A stretch of 64,000 bases of DNA, from NCBI RefSeq assembly GCF_004320525.1, contig NZ_SIHX01000004.1, positions 372,001 to 436,000 on the forward strand, read 5' to 3'. This document shows, in pieces, positions 26,762-35,535 of the stretch. Each line of letters opens with the position of its first letter. Position 1 is the first letter of the stretch. Made by a program: the position numbers and the translations under genes. The notes under the pieces are model-generated. The model did not search any database. It was not told the DNA's origin and saw only the letters and a list, made by a program, of their open reading frames with translations. Source of the DNA: Arthrobacter sp. S39 (GTDB lineage Bacteria > Actinomycetota > Actinomycetes > Actinomycetales > Micrococcaceae).

Positions 26762-27649
26762 CTAATCCTGGCAGCCGGGGCACCAATACAGCTTCCGGCC
26801 GCCCAGCTCAGCCAACGCGACGGGAACGGCGCAGACCCTGCACGGCAGCCCCTGGCGCTTGTAGACGTAGTGCGCTTCGTCGCCGGCCGGCAGGGCGGCG
26901 CCTTCTCCCCAGTACGACGCCGGAGTGGTGATGATCCTGCCGTCGCGGACGCCGTCGCCCATCACCGCCGCGGTGTCATCCCAGAGCAGTTCCGCCGCCT
27001 CCCGGGGCAGGGAGCTTCCCGGCAGCAGCGGAGCGATCCGCTGGCGGAAAAGGACTTCGGCGCGGTAGACGTTTCCGACGCCGGCAATCACTTTCTGGTC
27101 CATCAGCAGCGCTGCGACGGGCGTCTTACGTGACCGGATGCCCGTCACAAAGCGTTCCCGGTCCGGCGGCAGGTTGCGCAGCGGATCCGGTCCCAGCCTG
27201 GCCAGGACAGCTGATGCTTCAGTCCCGGTGATGGCAGCACAGGTGGTGGCGCCGCGCAGGTCCGCCCAGCCATGCCGGCCCACCAGCCGTACCCGGACAG
27301 CACCGACCGGCGCGGGCGGGCCCGCGTAGGCAGGCGCGGTCCCGTCGTCGAACGTTTCCCGCTCCCCCACTTTCCGGGGGGCGCCGATGCTCGACGCTCC
27401 CCGGAACGCGGCGTCGCCGCCGAAATCCCAGGCGCCATAGAGTCCGAGGTGGACGTGGAGGACCAGCGCGTGGTCAAAATGCAGGAAAAGGTGTTTGCCG
27501 TGGGCCTGCGATTCGACCATCGCGTGGCCGTCCAGCAGTGCTGCACCGGCCGCAAACCGTCCCTGCGGGCTGCTCACGGCCAGCGTCTCACCGCCAAAGA
27601 CGTCGTCGAACTGGCGCGCCAGCCGGCGTACCGAGTGGCCTTCGGGCAC
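26762..27649 (-). CDS. DNA glycosylase/AP lyase of the Fpg/Nei (endonuclease VIII) family
   Basis: Base-excision repair enzyme of 295 residues. The N-terminal MPEGH supplies the catalytic proline and glutamate, a helix-two-turn-helix domain contains DQKVIAGVGNVYRAEVLF, and a C-terminal zinc finger has CRVC...CPGC. The PEGH start and sequence resemble actinobacterial Nei2-like enzymes, which remove oxidised pyrimidines, more than classical MutM (PELP start). The GTG start overlaps the rpiB stop (TAGTG), so the two are translationally coupled. Confidence 0.93.
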   Translation of the reverse strand: MPEGHSVRRLARQFDDVFGGETLAVSSPQGRFAAGAALLDGHAMVESQAHGKHLFLHFDHALVLHVHLGLYGAWDFGGDAAFRGASSIGAPRKVGERETFDDGTAPAYAGPPAPVGAVRVRLVGRHGWADLRGATTCAAITGTEASAVLARLGPDPLRNLPPDRERFVTGIRSRKTPVAALLMDQKVIAGVGNVYRAEVLFRQRIAPLLPGSSLPREAAELLWDDTAAVMGDGVRDGRIITTPASYWGEGAALPAGDEAHYVYKRQGLPCRVCAVPVALAELGGRKLYWCPGCQD

Positions 27650-28143
27650 TACTCGATGACCTCGCCGGTGGTTTCGTAGGCGGCAATCTTGCCGATCCTG
27701 CGCACGTGCCGTTCGTCATTGCTGAAGGGTTCGGCCAGGAACGCCTCGATCAGCGCGGTGGCTTCCTCGACGGTGTGCTGGCGGCCGCCGACGGCCACCA
27801 CATTGGCGTCGTTGTGCTCGCGCGCCAGGGTGGCGGTGGAGTGGTTCCAGGCGAGGGCCGCGCGGACCCCCTTGACCTTGTTGGCGGCGATCTGCTCGCC
27901 GTTGCCGGACCCGCCCAGAACGATGCCCAGGGCGTGGACGCCTGCCTGCTGGTCAGCCACCACGGCCAACGCGGCGTTGATGCAGAAGGACGGGTAGTCG
28001 TCCAGTGCGTCGTACTCCTTGGGACCGTGGTCCACCACGTCGTAGCCCTTGGCAGAGAGGTGGCTGACGAGGTGGGCACTGAGTTCCATGCCTGCGTGGT
28101 CAGTGGCGATGTGTACCCGCGGGAAGGCAGGGGAAGAAGTCAC
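27649..28143 (-). CDS. rpiB: Ribose-5-phosphate isomerase B
   Basis: Interconverts ribose 5-phosphate and ribulose 5-phosphate in the pentose phosphate pathway. The 164-residue product has HIATDHAGMELS at the N-terminus and the GIVLGGSGNGEQIAANKVKGVRAAL active-site region typical of RpiB, with serine where the E. coli enzyme has cysteine, as seen in other actinobacteria. Upstream of the Nei-type glycosylase in a two-gene operon. With xylA-xylB later in the window it would feed xylulose-derived pentose phosphates onward. Confidence 0.95.
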   Translation of the reverse strand: MTSSPAFPRVHIATDHAGMELSAHLVSHLSAKGYDVVDHGPKEYDALDDYPSFCINAALAVVADQQAGVHALGIVLGGSGNGEQIAANKVKGVRAALAWNHSTATLAREHNDANVVAVGGRQHTVEEATALIEAFLAEPFSNDERHVRRIGKIAAYETTGEVIE

Positions 28144-28214
28144 GACAGTATCCGTTCGGTTTTGAGGGGCCGGCGGGCTGGCCCGGCCGGGTCAGGGCAA
28201 CACGAACAAGAATA

Positions 28215-29222
28215 CTAGGAGTCCTGCTCCACGCCTGAGGCGCCGCCATGCGCGCGTGCAGCCACCCGGGTCAGGACCTCGGCCAGGCGGGCGGCTGACG
28301 CCGGGCTGCCTCCACTGACGGCGAGGCTGTGGCCGTCGGTTTTCCGGACGACGACGGCGGGGCCGCTGCTGACCAGCATCGCTGCGGTGCCGCTGTGGTT
28401 CCGGTAGCCCCACCCGCCGTAGTCAGCAGCCTTCACCTCCGAAGCGCTGGCGGCGGAGATAGCGGCTGCCGGCACGTCCATCACCGGCAGGATCCCCGCC
28501 ACGAGCACCCGCAGGCCGCTGCGGTCGGCTTTGACCCTGGCGCAGAGGAACGCCGCGGCCACGACGGCCAGTGCGGCCAGGAACGCGCCCAGCCACGGCA
28601 GGGCAATAACGATCAGGGCCGCGGGAAACAGTACAGCCACCGCGATCATCACAAACACCGAACTGCGGGCATGGACCCAGAGCCGGATCGAGTCGCGCGC
28701 CAGGTCCGGGTCCAGCTCCCTGGCGATGGCCAGCTCGAACGCCCTGTCGTCATCCGGGGACCACCGCCGGTCAGCCTTGAAAACAAAGCCCATGATCACG
28801 CCCAGCGAGAGTGCCGCCCCGCTTCCCAGCGCAAGCACTGTCACGTCCACGCGGGACTCCCGTGCGTCGGCCAGCCCGGACTGTCCTACCAGCCCGGCGG
28901 CCAGGACGCTGGTGACAAAGAGGCACAGGAACAGCCCGGCCCCCATCATGATCCTGCGCATCACCACGGGGCGGGAGACCGGAACGGCCTGCGACAGGAC
29001 GAGCCAGCCGGCCGCCACGATGATCAGCGCCCCACCCCACGCGTAGGCGGTAAACGGGGCGAAGGAGGCGCCGCCGTCGTCCGTCCAGCTCACCGCCAGC
29101 GGCTCCGGAAGGCTGGGCCGGAGCAGATGGGCGCAGAAGACAAACGCCCCGGCGAGCACCACGGGAAAGCCCACCGCGAACCGAAGCGCTTTGGCGTCCA
29201 CCGCATCCCTGAACTTGCCCAT
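28215..29222 (-). CDS. DUF1648-like multi-pass membrane protein
   Basis: 335-residue integral membrane protein with about six to seven hydrophobic segments. The N-terminal pair with PLAVSWTDDGG between the first two spans looks like a DUF1648 domain. A soluble C-terminal stretch of about 110 residues (ADRSGLRVLVAG...) follows the last span. Function unknown. It is divergent from pepN and appears monocistronic; the start codon is six bases after a TAGCGT hexamer. Confidence 0.8.
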   Translation of the reverse strand: MGKFRDAVDAKALRFAVGFPVVLAGAFVFCAHLLRPSLPEPLAVSWTDDGGASFAPFTAYAWGGALIIVAAGWLVLSQAVPVSRPVVMRRIMMGAGLFLCLFVTSVLAAGLVGQSGLADARESRVDVTVLALGSGAALSLGVIMGFVFKADRRWSPDDDRAFELAIARELDPDLARDSIRLWVHARSSVFVMIAVAVLFPAALIVIALPWLGAFLAALAVVAAAFLCARVKADRSGLRVLVAGILPVMDVPAAAISAASASEVKAADYGGWGYRNHSGTAAMLVSSGPAVVVRKTDGHSLAVSGGSPASAARLAEVLTRVAARAHGGASGVEQDS

Positions 29223-29228
29223 GCCTTA

Positions 29229-29234
29229 ACGCTA
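29229..29234 (-). promoter_or_regulatory. -10 hexamer TAGCGT, leaderless start
   Basis: TAGCGT on the minus strand ends six bases before the ATG at 29222, with no ribosome binding site between. Confidence 0.55.
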
Positions 29235-29358
29235 CTCCCGCCGTGTCACGTTGTGATCTGCGTCAACTTGCCAACAGCCCAAGAAGTGAAAGAATGGCTT
29301 CATAGTGCCGGTGCAGGCTGCTCCCCCGCCGGCAACAGCAACCTTCTGGAGGTCCCAC

Positions 29359-31935
29359 TTGCCGGGTATGAACCTGACGCGCGCCGAAGCACGCGAACGC
29401 GCCGAACTGATCAACGTTGATTCCTACGAGGTCAGCCTGGACCTGACCAGGGGCGGGAAGGTCTTCGGGAGCACCACCACGGTGAGGTTCGAAGCCGTAC
29501 CCGGTTCCTCCACCTTCATCGACGCCATCACCCACACCGTCCACAGCATCACGCTCAACGGGCGTGCCCTGGATCCTGCGGCCGTTGCCGACGGCGTCCG
29601 GATCCAGCTGCCGGACCTGGCCGCCGCCAACGAGCTCACCGTGGTGGCCGATGCGCCCTACATGAACACCGGCGAAGGGCTGCACCGGTTTGTGGATCCG
29701 GTGGACAACGAGGTGTACCTGTACACCCAGTTCGAGGTGCCGGATTCGCGCCGTATGTTCGCCGTGTTCGAGCAGCCGGACCTCAAGGGCACGTTTACGT
29801 TCACCGTCACGGCGCCGTCGCACTGGGACGTCATCTCCAACTCCCCCACCCCCGCGCCGCAGGAAACCGCCCCCGGGGACGACGGCGGCGCCCGCTCGGT
29901 CTGGCAGTTTGCGGCCACGCCCCGGCTCTCCTCCTACGTCACCGCGCTGATCGCAGGCCCGTACCAGTCGGTCCGGAGCGAGGTCACCTCCTCCGACGGC
30001 CGCGTGGTGCCGCTCGGTGTGTTCGCCCGGAAGTCGCTGATGCAGTACCTGGACGCCGACAACATCTTTGACCTGACCCGCCAGGGCTTCGAATTCTTTG
30101 AGGCGCAGTTCGGCCACCCGTACCCCTTCGAGAAGTACGACCAGCTGTTTGTGCCCGAGTTCAACGCGGGCGCGATGGAGAACGCCGGAGCGGTCACCAT
30201 CCTCGAAGGCTACGTTTTCCGCAGCAAGGTCACCGGCGCGCAGATCGAACGCCGGGCCATCACCGTGCTGCACGAACTCGCGCACATGTGGTTCGGGGAC
30301 CTGGTGACCATGCGCTGGTGGAACGACCTCTGGCTCAACGAATCCTTCGCCGAGTACATGTCCCACCTCGCCGCAGTGGAAAACACGTCCTTCACCAGTG
30401 CGTGGACCACGTTCGCCTCGGTGGAGAAGTCCTGGGCCTACCGCCAGGACCAGCTGCCCACCACGCACCCGATCTTCGCCGAAATCAACGACCTCGAGGA
30501 TGTGGAGGTCAACTTTGACGGCATCACCTACGCCAAGGGCGCCTCGGTGCTGCGCCAGCTGGTGGCGTGGGTCGGACCGGAACAGTTCATGGCCGGAGTC
30601 CGGGAATACTTCAGCAAGCACGCGTGGCAGAACACCGAGCTCAGCGACCTCATGGTGGAGCTGGAGAAGGCCAGCGGCCGCGACCTGGACCAGTGGGGCC
30701 GGCTCTGGCTGGAGACGGCCGGCGTCAACACGCTCAAACCCGAGCTGGAGACGGACGCCGACGGGAACCTCTCGTCCTTCGCCATCATCCAGTCGGCGGT
30801 CCAGGACTGGCCCACCATCCGGCCGCACCGCCTGGCCGTTGGCTTCTACAACCTCAATGGCGCCGGAAAGCTGGAGCGCGTGCACCGCGAAGAGCTCGAC
30901 GTCGACGGCGAACGCACCGAAGTGCCTGCCCTGGCGGGCCTGGCGCAGCCGGACCTGATCCTGGTCAACGACGACGACCTCGCGTACGCCAAGGTCCGGC
31001 TCGACGAAAAGTCCCTGGCGACGGCAACGGCGCACCTGAAGGACTTCAGCGAGAGCCTGCCGCGCACGCTGGTGTGGAATTCCGCGTGGGACGCCGCCCG
31101 AGACGGCGAAGCCCCCGCACGCCGCTACGTGGAGCTGATCCTGGCCAACGTGGCCGCGGAATCGGATTCCTCGGTGATCCTGGTCCAGCTCCGCCAGCTG
31201 GCCACCACGCTGAACTTCTACGTTGCCGAGGAGCACCGTGAGACCACCACCGTGGCCGCCGTGGACACCCTCTGGGACCTCGCCAACGCGGTACCGGGCG
31301 GGTCTGATGCGCAGCTGCAGTTTGTGAAGTCCTTTGCCCTGCTGGCACGCAGCACGGGGCAGCTGGACACCATCGCCGGCCTGCTTTCGGGCACGGCAAC
31401 GCTGGAGGGGCTGGCCGTGGACCAGGACCTCCGGTGGGAGCTCGTGGCATCGCTGGTGGCCGGCGGCCGGCTGGGCACCGAGGACATCAACGCCGAGCTG
31501 GAACGGGACAACACCGCCAGCGGCCAGAACGCCGCCGCGCTTGCCAAGGCTGCGATCCCCACCCCCGATGCCAAGGCCGCGGCCTGGGAGTCGATCGTGG
31601 TCAAGGGTGACCTGTCCAACGCTTTGCAGGGGTCGGCGGTCGCCGGCTTCATGCGGGTTCTGGACCGTTCGCTCCTGGAACCGTACGCGGAAAAGTACTT
31701 TGCGGCCGTTCCCGGGATCGTTGCCACCCGCACGCACGCACTGGCCCAGCAGGTCGTCGTCGGGCTGTACCCGGCGCTGCTGACCACGCAGGCCACCGTT
31801 GATCGGACCGACAGCTTCCTGGCCGCGCTACCGGCGGAAAGCGCCGCACTGCGCCGCATGATGCTGGAAAACCGCGACGGCGTTGCCCGGGCCCTGCGCG
31901 CCCGCGCCGCTGACGTCCTTCCCGGCGATGCCTAG
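29359..31935 (+). CDS. pepN: Aminopeptidase N (M1 family)
   Basis: Zinc metallopeptidase removing N-terminal residues from peptides in the cytoplasm. 858 residues with exopeptidase motif GAMEN at 271-275, zinc ligands H305 and H309 in HELAH, and E328 in the downstream NESFAEY. A C-terminal helical ERAP1-like domain completes it. I chose TTG 29359 (MPGMNLTRAEA) because GGAGG is six bases upstream and because actinobacterial homologues also have four residues before NLTR. ATG 29368 is the alternative. Confidence 0.95.
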   Translation: MPGMNLTRAEARERAELINVDSYEVSLDLTRGGKVFGSTTTVRFEAVPGSSTFIDAITHTVHSITLNGRALDPAAVADGVRIQLPDLAAANELTVVADAPYMNTGEGLHRFVDPVDNEVYLYTQFEVPDSRRMFAVFEQPDLKGTFTFTVTAPSHWDVISNSPTPAPQETAPGDDGGARSVWQFAATPRLSSYVTALIAGPYQSVRSEVTSSDGRVVPLGVFARKSLMQYLDADNIFDLTRQGFEFFEAQFGHPYPFEKYDQLFVPEFNAGAMENAGAVTILEGYVFRSKVTGAQIERRAITVLHELAHMWFGDLVTMRWWNDLWLNESFAEYMSHLAAVENTSFTSAWTTFASVEKSWAYRQDQLPTTHPIFAEINDLEDVEVNFDGITYAKGASVLRQLVAWVGPEQFMAGVREYFSKHAWQNTELSDLMVELEKASGRDLDQWGRLWLETAGVNTLKPELETDADGNLSSFAIIQSAVQDWPTIRPHRLAVGFYNLNGAGKLERVHREELDVDGERTEVPALAGLAQPDLILVNDDDLAYAKVRLDEKSLATATAHLKDFSESLPRTLVWNSAWDAARDGEAPARRYVELILANVAAESDSSVILVQLRQLATTLNFYVAEEHRETTTVAAVDTLWDLANAVPGGSDAQLQFVKSFALLARSTGQLDTIAGLLSGTATLEGLAVDQDLRWELVASLVAGGRLGTEDINAELERDNTASGQNAAALAKAAIPTPDAKAAAWESIVVKGDLSNALQGSAVAGFMRVLDRSLLEPYAEKYFAAVPGIVATRTHALAQQVVVGLYPALLTTQATVDRTDSFLAALPAESAALRRMMLENRDGVARALRARAADVLPGDA

Positions 31936-31944
31936 GCCGGCAGC

Positions 31945-32418
31945 ATGAGCCTGGGTGAGCACCACTATTCGCTGACGGTGCAGTGGACCGGCAACCTGGG
32001 AGCGGGAACATCGTCATACCGCGGATATTCGCGGGACCACGATGTCCTGATCCCGGGGCTGCCGGTGCTCCCGGGCTCCGCCGACCCGACGTTCCACGGC
32101 GACAGGTCGCGCTACAACCCCGAGCAGCTGCTCCTGGCCGCCCTGGCGCAGTGCCACATGCTGTCCTTCCTGCACGTGGCAGTGCGGCACGGAGTGGTGG
32201 TCACCGACTACCGGGACGAGGCCACGGGCATGCTGCGGCTGAACCGGGACGGCAGCGGGCAGTTTGAATCCGTGACACTGCACCCGCAGGTGACGCTGGC
32301 GGATCCTGCGCACAGAGAGCTCGCCGGGCAGATGCACCACGAAGCCAACCAGGTCTGCTTTATCGCCCGCAGCGTCAATTTTCCGGTGCATCACGACCCG
32401 GTGACCCTGACCGCCTGA
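31945..32418 (+). CDS. OsmC family peroxiredoxin-like protein
   Basis: 157-residue OsmC/Ohr-fold protein; the family reduces organic peroxides using two conserved cysteines. Here they are in LAALAQCHMLSF (first helix) and EANQVCFIARSVNFPV. It begins MSLGEHHYSLTVQWTGN. It lies nine bases after pepN with no promoter between, so is probably co-transcribed. A long palindrome separates it from the next, convergent gene. Confidence 0.92.
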   Translation: MSLGEHHYSLTVQWTGNLGAGTSSYRGYSRDHDVLIPGLPVLPGSADPTFHGDRSRYNPEQLLLAALAQCHMLSFLHVAVRHGVVVTDYRDEATGMLRLNRDGSGQFESVTLHPQVTLADPAHRELAGQMHHEANQVCFIARSVNFPVHHDPVTLTA

Positions 32419-32438
32419 CCCTGCTTCCTGACTCCTGG

Positions 32439-32504
32439 CCCAACTGGGTAGCAGTAGGTGTCGTTTTGAGCCGTGAAAACGACACTTACTGCTACCCAGT
32501 TGGG
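32439..32504. repeat. 66-base long palindrome (element B)
   Basis: An 18-base arm CCCAACTGGGTAGCAGTA, a single mismatch, then 10 further paired bases (ending TGTCGTTTT) around an eight-base loop GAGCCGTG, with the complement in order on the other side. It lies between the convergent OsmC and epimerase genes. Size, location and the symmetrical mismatch match element A at 8464-8532 although the sequence differs. Confidence 0.8.
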
Positions 32505-32514
32505 GGGGCGGGCT

Positions 32515-33504
32515 TCAAAGGTTCCGCAGCTCCGTGACGAGCCGGGCTTCCGTCGCGGGCGCCAGCCCGGCCTTGCGGCGGCGGGTCAGGCCGCGGCTGC
32601 GCTCGTCCGCGAGGGTGTCGGCCACGGTCTCCTGCCAGGGCCGCAGCGTCAGCCCGGCGGCGCGGGCGGCCTCGTTGCTTCGTGTGCAAAAGCCGTCATG
32701 GCCCGGCGGCAGCCACAGCGGGAGTGAATCAGGCCCGGCCCAGTAATCGATGCCGTGGTCTACGAGCCAGTCCTCCGAAACCGACACTAGTTCGCCTTCA
32801 AAGGCGGCGGCGGTTTTCGACGCCTCAAGGTAGTCACCGAAGGGCACCTGGTCCCCCACCGCATTCAGTGCCCCCGTGACGCCCTGTGACGCCGCGGCAA
32901 GGATCCACCCGGCCAGGTCGCGGACATCGATGACCTGGGTGGCGTGGCGGGGAATGTCCGGGATGATGGCAGGTCCGTTGTCCCGGGCAAACCTCGCGGG
33001 CCAGTAGCCGTAGCGGTCCGTTGCGTCGCCGGGACCGCCGATGAGGCCGGCCCGGCAAAGGTGCGCCTTGTCCCCCGCGGCGGCCAGGGTTGCCTGCTCT
33101 ATGGCAGATTTCGATTCGCCGTAGTTTTCGGGGGCTGATTCCGTCCCGGCAGGCAGGGGCGGCAGGAGCGCAGCGTCCTCCCCCGCTCCCGGCGTTGAAT
33201 GGTCGGCGTAGACCGAACAGCTGGAGACAAATGTCCAGTGGTCCGCCTGGCCGGCCAGGGCGGCCAGCGCCTCCGAGGCCTGGACGGCGTCACGGGCCAC
33301 CTCGATGACCGCATCCCAGGTCCCGGCCACGGGCGCATAGCTGTTCGCGCCCAGTGAACGGTCCGCCTTAACCCACGTGGCGCCGTCGGGCGGTTCGGCG
33401 GCGGAACCGCGGGCCAGGCACGTGACCTGGTGCCCGGCTGCCACTGCCTGCCGGGCAATTTCTGAGGAGAGAAAGGCGGTTCCGCCAAGGATCAGGATGC
33501 GCAT
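32515..33504 (-). CDS. NAD-dependent epimerase/dehydratase family protein
   Basis: 329-residue extended SDR-type protein. The N-terminus MRILILGGTAFLSSEIARQAV is a GxxxxxG Rossmann nucleotide-binding motif (8-13), with SSCSVYAD and YGESKSAIE supplying a catalytic-type YxxxK. The similarity is to atypical SDRs acting on nucleotide sugars or as reductases; the exact substrate is unclear. It is convergent with OsmC and divergent from mscS. Confidence 0.87.
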   Translation of the reverse strand: MRILILGGTAFLSSEIARQAVAAGHQVTCLARGSAAEPPDGATWVKADRSLGANSYAPVAGTWDAVIEVARDAVQASEALAALAGQADHWTFVSSCSVYADHSTPGAGEDAALLPPLPAGTESAPENYGESKSAIEQATLAAAGDKAHLCRAGLIGGPGDATDRYGYWPARFARDNGPAIIPDIPRHATQVIDVRDLAGWILAAASQGVTGALNAVGDQVPFGDYLEASKTAAAFEGELVSVSEDWLVDHGIDYWAGPDSLPLWLPPGHDGFCTRSNEAARAAGLTLRPWQETVADTLADERSRGLTRRRKAGLAPATEARLVTELRNL

Positions 33505-33510
33505 GTGTCC

Positions 33511-33516
33511 ACGCTA
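33511..33516 (-). promoter_or_regulatory. -10 hexamer TAGCGT, leaderless start
   Basis: TAGCGT on the minus strand ends six bases before the ATG at 33504, without a Shine-Dalgarno sequence. Confidence 0.55.
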
Positions 33517-33623
33517 CGGCGCTAGGGTTGAAACAGAACAGAGCCTTATGCGCCGGGCGAAACCCGCGCAGGGGCCCCATGATTCCGGCCGCAGCCGGAG
33601 AACCCCAAGGAGCAAACCCGCCT

Positions 33624-34319
33624 ATGTTCAGCACGTTGTCGATCACCCCTTCCCTCGCCTCCGAGCCAGATGGAGTCAGCGTCACGGGCATCGTGATCAG
33701 CATCGGCGTTGGCGTTGCCGTCTGGCTGGTGGCAACCTTCGTCATCTCCCGTATCAGCAGGCGCGTGGCAGCTGGAAGCAACTTCTTCAAGAAGGCCCAT
33801 TTCAAGTGGGTCGCACCGGCGATCCGGGCACTGGACCATGAACGCCGGGTGCAGCGCGCGGAGACCATCGGTTCACTGCTGAACAGCATCGTCGGCGTCC
33901 TGGTGGCCGTGATCACCATCATGTACGTGCTGCAGAACCTGGACATCAACATCGCCCCGCTGCTCACCAGCGTGGGCATCCTGGGTGTAGCCATCGGCTT
34001 CGGCGCGCAGCAGCTGATCCGGGATTTCCTGGCCGGCATCTTCATCACCATTGAGGACCAGTACGGGATCGGCGACGTCATCGAAACCAGCGAAGTCGTG
34101 GGAGTGGTGGAATCCATGGGCCTGCGCATCACCCGGGTCCGCTCCGAGGACGGCGCCATCTGGTACCTGCGCAACGGCGAGATCCTGCGCGTAGGAAACC
34201 GCTCGCAGGGCACTTACGTGCCGGTGCCTGACGCACCCGCCGCGGGCCCCGAAGCTGCACTGCACGAGCCGGCCAGCAACACCGAGACTAAGAAGACTGA
34301 CCAGAAAGCCGGAGAATAG
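33624..34319 (+). CDS. Small MscS-type mechanosensitive ion channel
   Basis: 231-residue membrane protein. Two or three membrane spans (about 16-36, 76-97 and 100-120) lead into the pore helix and the MscS beta domain (GVAIGFGAQQLIRDFLAGIFITIEDQYGIGDVIE). It stops soon after that domain, so lacks most of the usual cytoplasmic cage. MscS channels release solutes under osmotic downshock. ATG 33624 has AAGGAG eleven bases upstream; upstream in-frame starts add an unlikely hydrophilic leader. It is followed after four bases by the haemoglobin gene. Confidence 0.88.
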   Translation: MFSTLSITPSLASEPDGVSVTGIVISIGVGVAVWLVATFVISRISRRVAAGSNFFKKAHFKWVAPAIRALDHERRVQRAETIGSLLNSIVGVLVAVITIMYVLQNLDINIAPLLTSVGILGVAIGFGAQQLIRDFLAGIFITIEDQYGIGDVIETSEVVGVVESMGLRITRVRSEDGAIWYLRNGEILRVGNRSQGTYVPVPDAPAAGPEAALHEPASNTETKKTDQKAGE

Positions 34320-34323
34320 GGAC

Positions 34324-34776
34324 ATGACCACACCCGCCGAACCGCAGCCGCCGCGCCAGCTGATGCAGAACGATCCGTTCAGCCAGCCGGGCTACACGGA
34401 CAATTTCTACGATGCCGTGGGCGGCCATGACACGTTCGTCCGCCTCATCGATGTCTTCTACGACGGCGTGGCCACCGATCCGCTGCTGCGGCCGATGTAC
34501 CCCGAAGAAGACCTGGCGCCTGCCAAACGCCGGTTCCTGATGTTCCTGGAGCAGTACTGGGGCGGTCCCACCACCTACGGCGAGGAACGCGGCCACCCCC
34601 GGCTGCGGATGCGGCACATGCCGTTCCGCGTGACGCCGGAGGCAAAGGACCGCTGGCTGTTCCACATGCGCGCGGCCGTCGATTCACTGGAGCTGCCCCC
34701 GCTCTACGAAGGCACGCTGTGGGACTACATGGAACGCGCGGCCCTGTCCATGGTGAACAGCCCGTCAGGGGCCTGA
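34324..34776 (+). CDS. glbO: Group II truncated haemoglobin (trHbO type)
   Basis: 150-residue globin that binds O2/NO. The FYDAVGGHDTFVRLIDVFYDGV start, PMYPEEDLAPAKRRFLMFLEQYWGGP and the proximal-histidine segment LRMRHMPF are typical of group II (GlbO) truncated haemoglobins. An N-terminal extension of about 25 residues precedes the globin fold. It is four bases downstream of the MscS-type gene, so the pair is one operon; this pairing has no obvious mechanistic meaning. Confidence 0.93.
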   Translation: MTTPAEPQPPRQLMQNDPFSQPGYTDNFYDAVGGHDTFVRLIDVFYDGVATDPLLRPMYPEEDLAPAKRRFLMFLEQYWGGPTTYGEERGHPRLRMRHMPFRVTPEAKDRWLFHMRAAVDSLELPPLYEGTLWDYMERAALSMVNSPSGA

Positions 34777-34812
34777 GGTCCCGCCTGCTGGCGGGCTGGC
34801 CGGGTTGGGGGC

Positions 34813-35472
34813 TTAGCCCAGGCCGGTGCCGGTCCGGGCAAGGACATGTCCGCGTGCGCCGGTGAGGCGGAACCACCGGCCGGTGCGGTAGAGCTTCTGG
34901 TCGCCGTCGGCAAGGAAACCCAGTGTCAGCGCGGCGAACGCGGCTCCGGCCGGCAGCCCCGAATCGTCCAGCGGACGGCCCCAGACAGCGGCCCGGGCAT
35001 TGTTGACGATCAGTGCGCCGGGCTTGTCCGGCACAATGCCGGCCACTTCGGCGATGCCGGCCTCGGCGGCCCGGCGCAGTTCGGCATCCGGAACGGACCG
35101 GACGAGCTCCCAGCCTGCCCTGGGGGCACCGACCCCGGTCCACGATTCGGTGACGGTGGACGGCGGAACAGGCAGCTCGACGTCGTCCTCCCCTGCCCGG
35201 GCGAGCCGGTCCAGGACCGCTGACAGCGGGACGGTGACGTCGGTGCCGGACCGTTCCGCGAGTCCCATGGTGCGCAGCCCCAGGATGGTGGGGGTTGCTT
35301 CGCCGAGCAGCCGGGGCCTGAGTACGCACACGTACGCGGCCAGGACTGAGCCCGCGGCCTGAAGCCGGATGGCGCCGTCGTCGATGGTTTTGGCCCGCGT
35401 GGCGAAGGTGCGCAGATCGGCGAGATCGCGCGGATCCGCGAAGCGGAAGGACTGGGTGAGTAGATCTGTCAC
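34813..35472 (-). CDS. Hypothetical actinobacterial protein
   Basis: 219-residue soluble protein I cannot assign. It begins MTDLLTQSFRFADPRDLADLRTFATRAKTIDDGAIRLQA and alternates alpha-helical stretches with ESWTGVGAPRAGWELV and VWGRPLDD. No signal peptide, membrane span or metal site is visible. Homologues of this kind are seen in Arthrobacter. The GTG start follows a TAGTGT hexamer, and the gene is divergent from the thioesterase. Coding status is supported by GC3 and by a fully open frame. Confidence 0.7.
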   Translation of the reverse strand: MTDLLTQSFRFADPRDLADLRTFATRAKTIDDGAIRLQAAGSVLAAYVCVLRPRLLGEATPTILGLRTMGLAERSGTDVTVPLSAVLDRLARAGEDDVELPVPPSTVTESWTGVGAPRAGWELVRSVPDAELRRAAEAGIAEVAGIVPDKPGALIVNNARAAVWGRPLDDSGLPAGAAFAALTLGFLADGDQKLYRTGRWFRLTGARGHVLARTGTGLG

Positions 35473-35479
35473 ACCATGA

Positions 35480-35485
35480 ACACTA
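35480..35485 (-). promoter_or_regulatory. -10 hexamer TAGTGT, leaderless start
   Basis: TAGTGT on the minus strand ends seven bases before the GTG at 35472; no Shine-Dalgarno sequence is seen. Confidence 0.55.
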
Positions 35486-35523
35486 CCGGCTGCACCTTGG
35501 TTGAGCGGTGCCGGGGTGGCGTC

Positions 35524-35529
35524 TAGAGT
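35524..35529 (+). promoter_or_regulatory. -10 hexamer TAGAGT, leaderless start
   Basis: TAGAGT ends six bases before the ATG of the thioesterase gene at 35536. Confidence 0.6.
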
Positions 35530-35535
35530 CGAACC

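Noticed and set aside
29263..31737. An 824-codon open frame antisense to pepN.
   Set aside because: pepN has full M1 motifs and correct codon bias; the antisense frame is open only because of high GC3 and lacks any recognisable domain.
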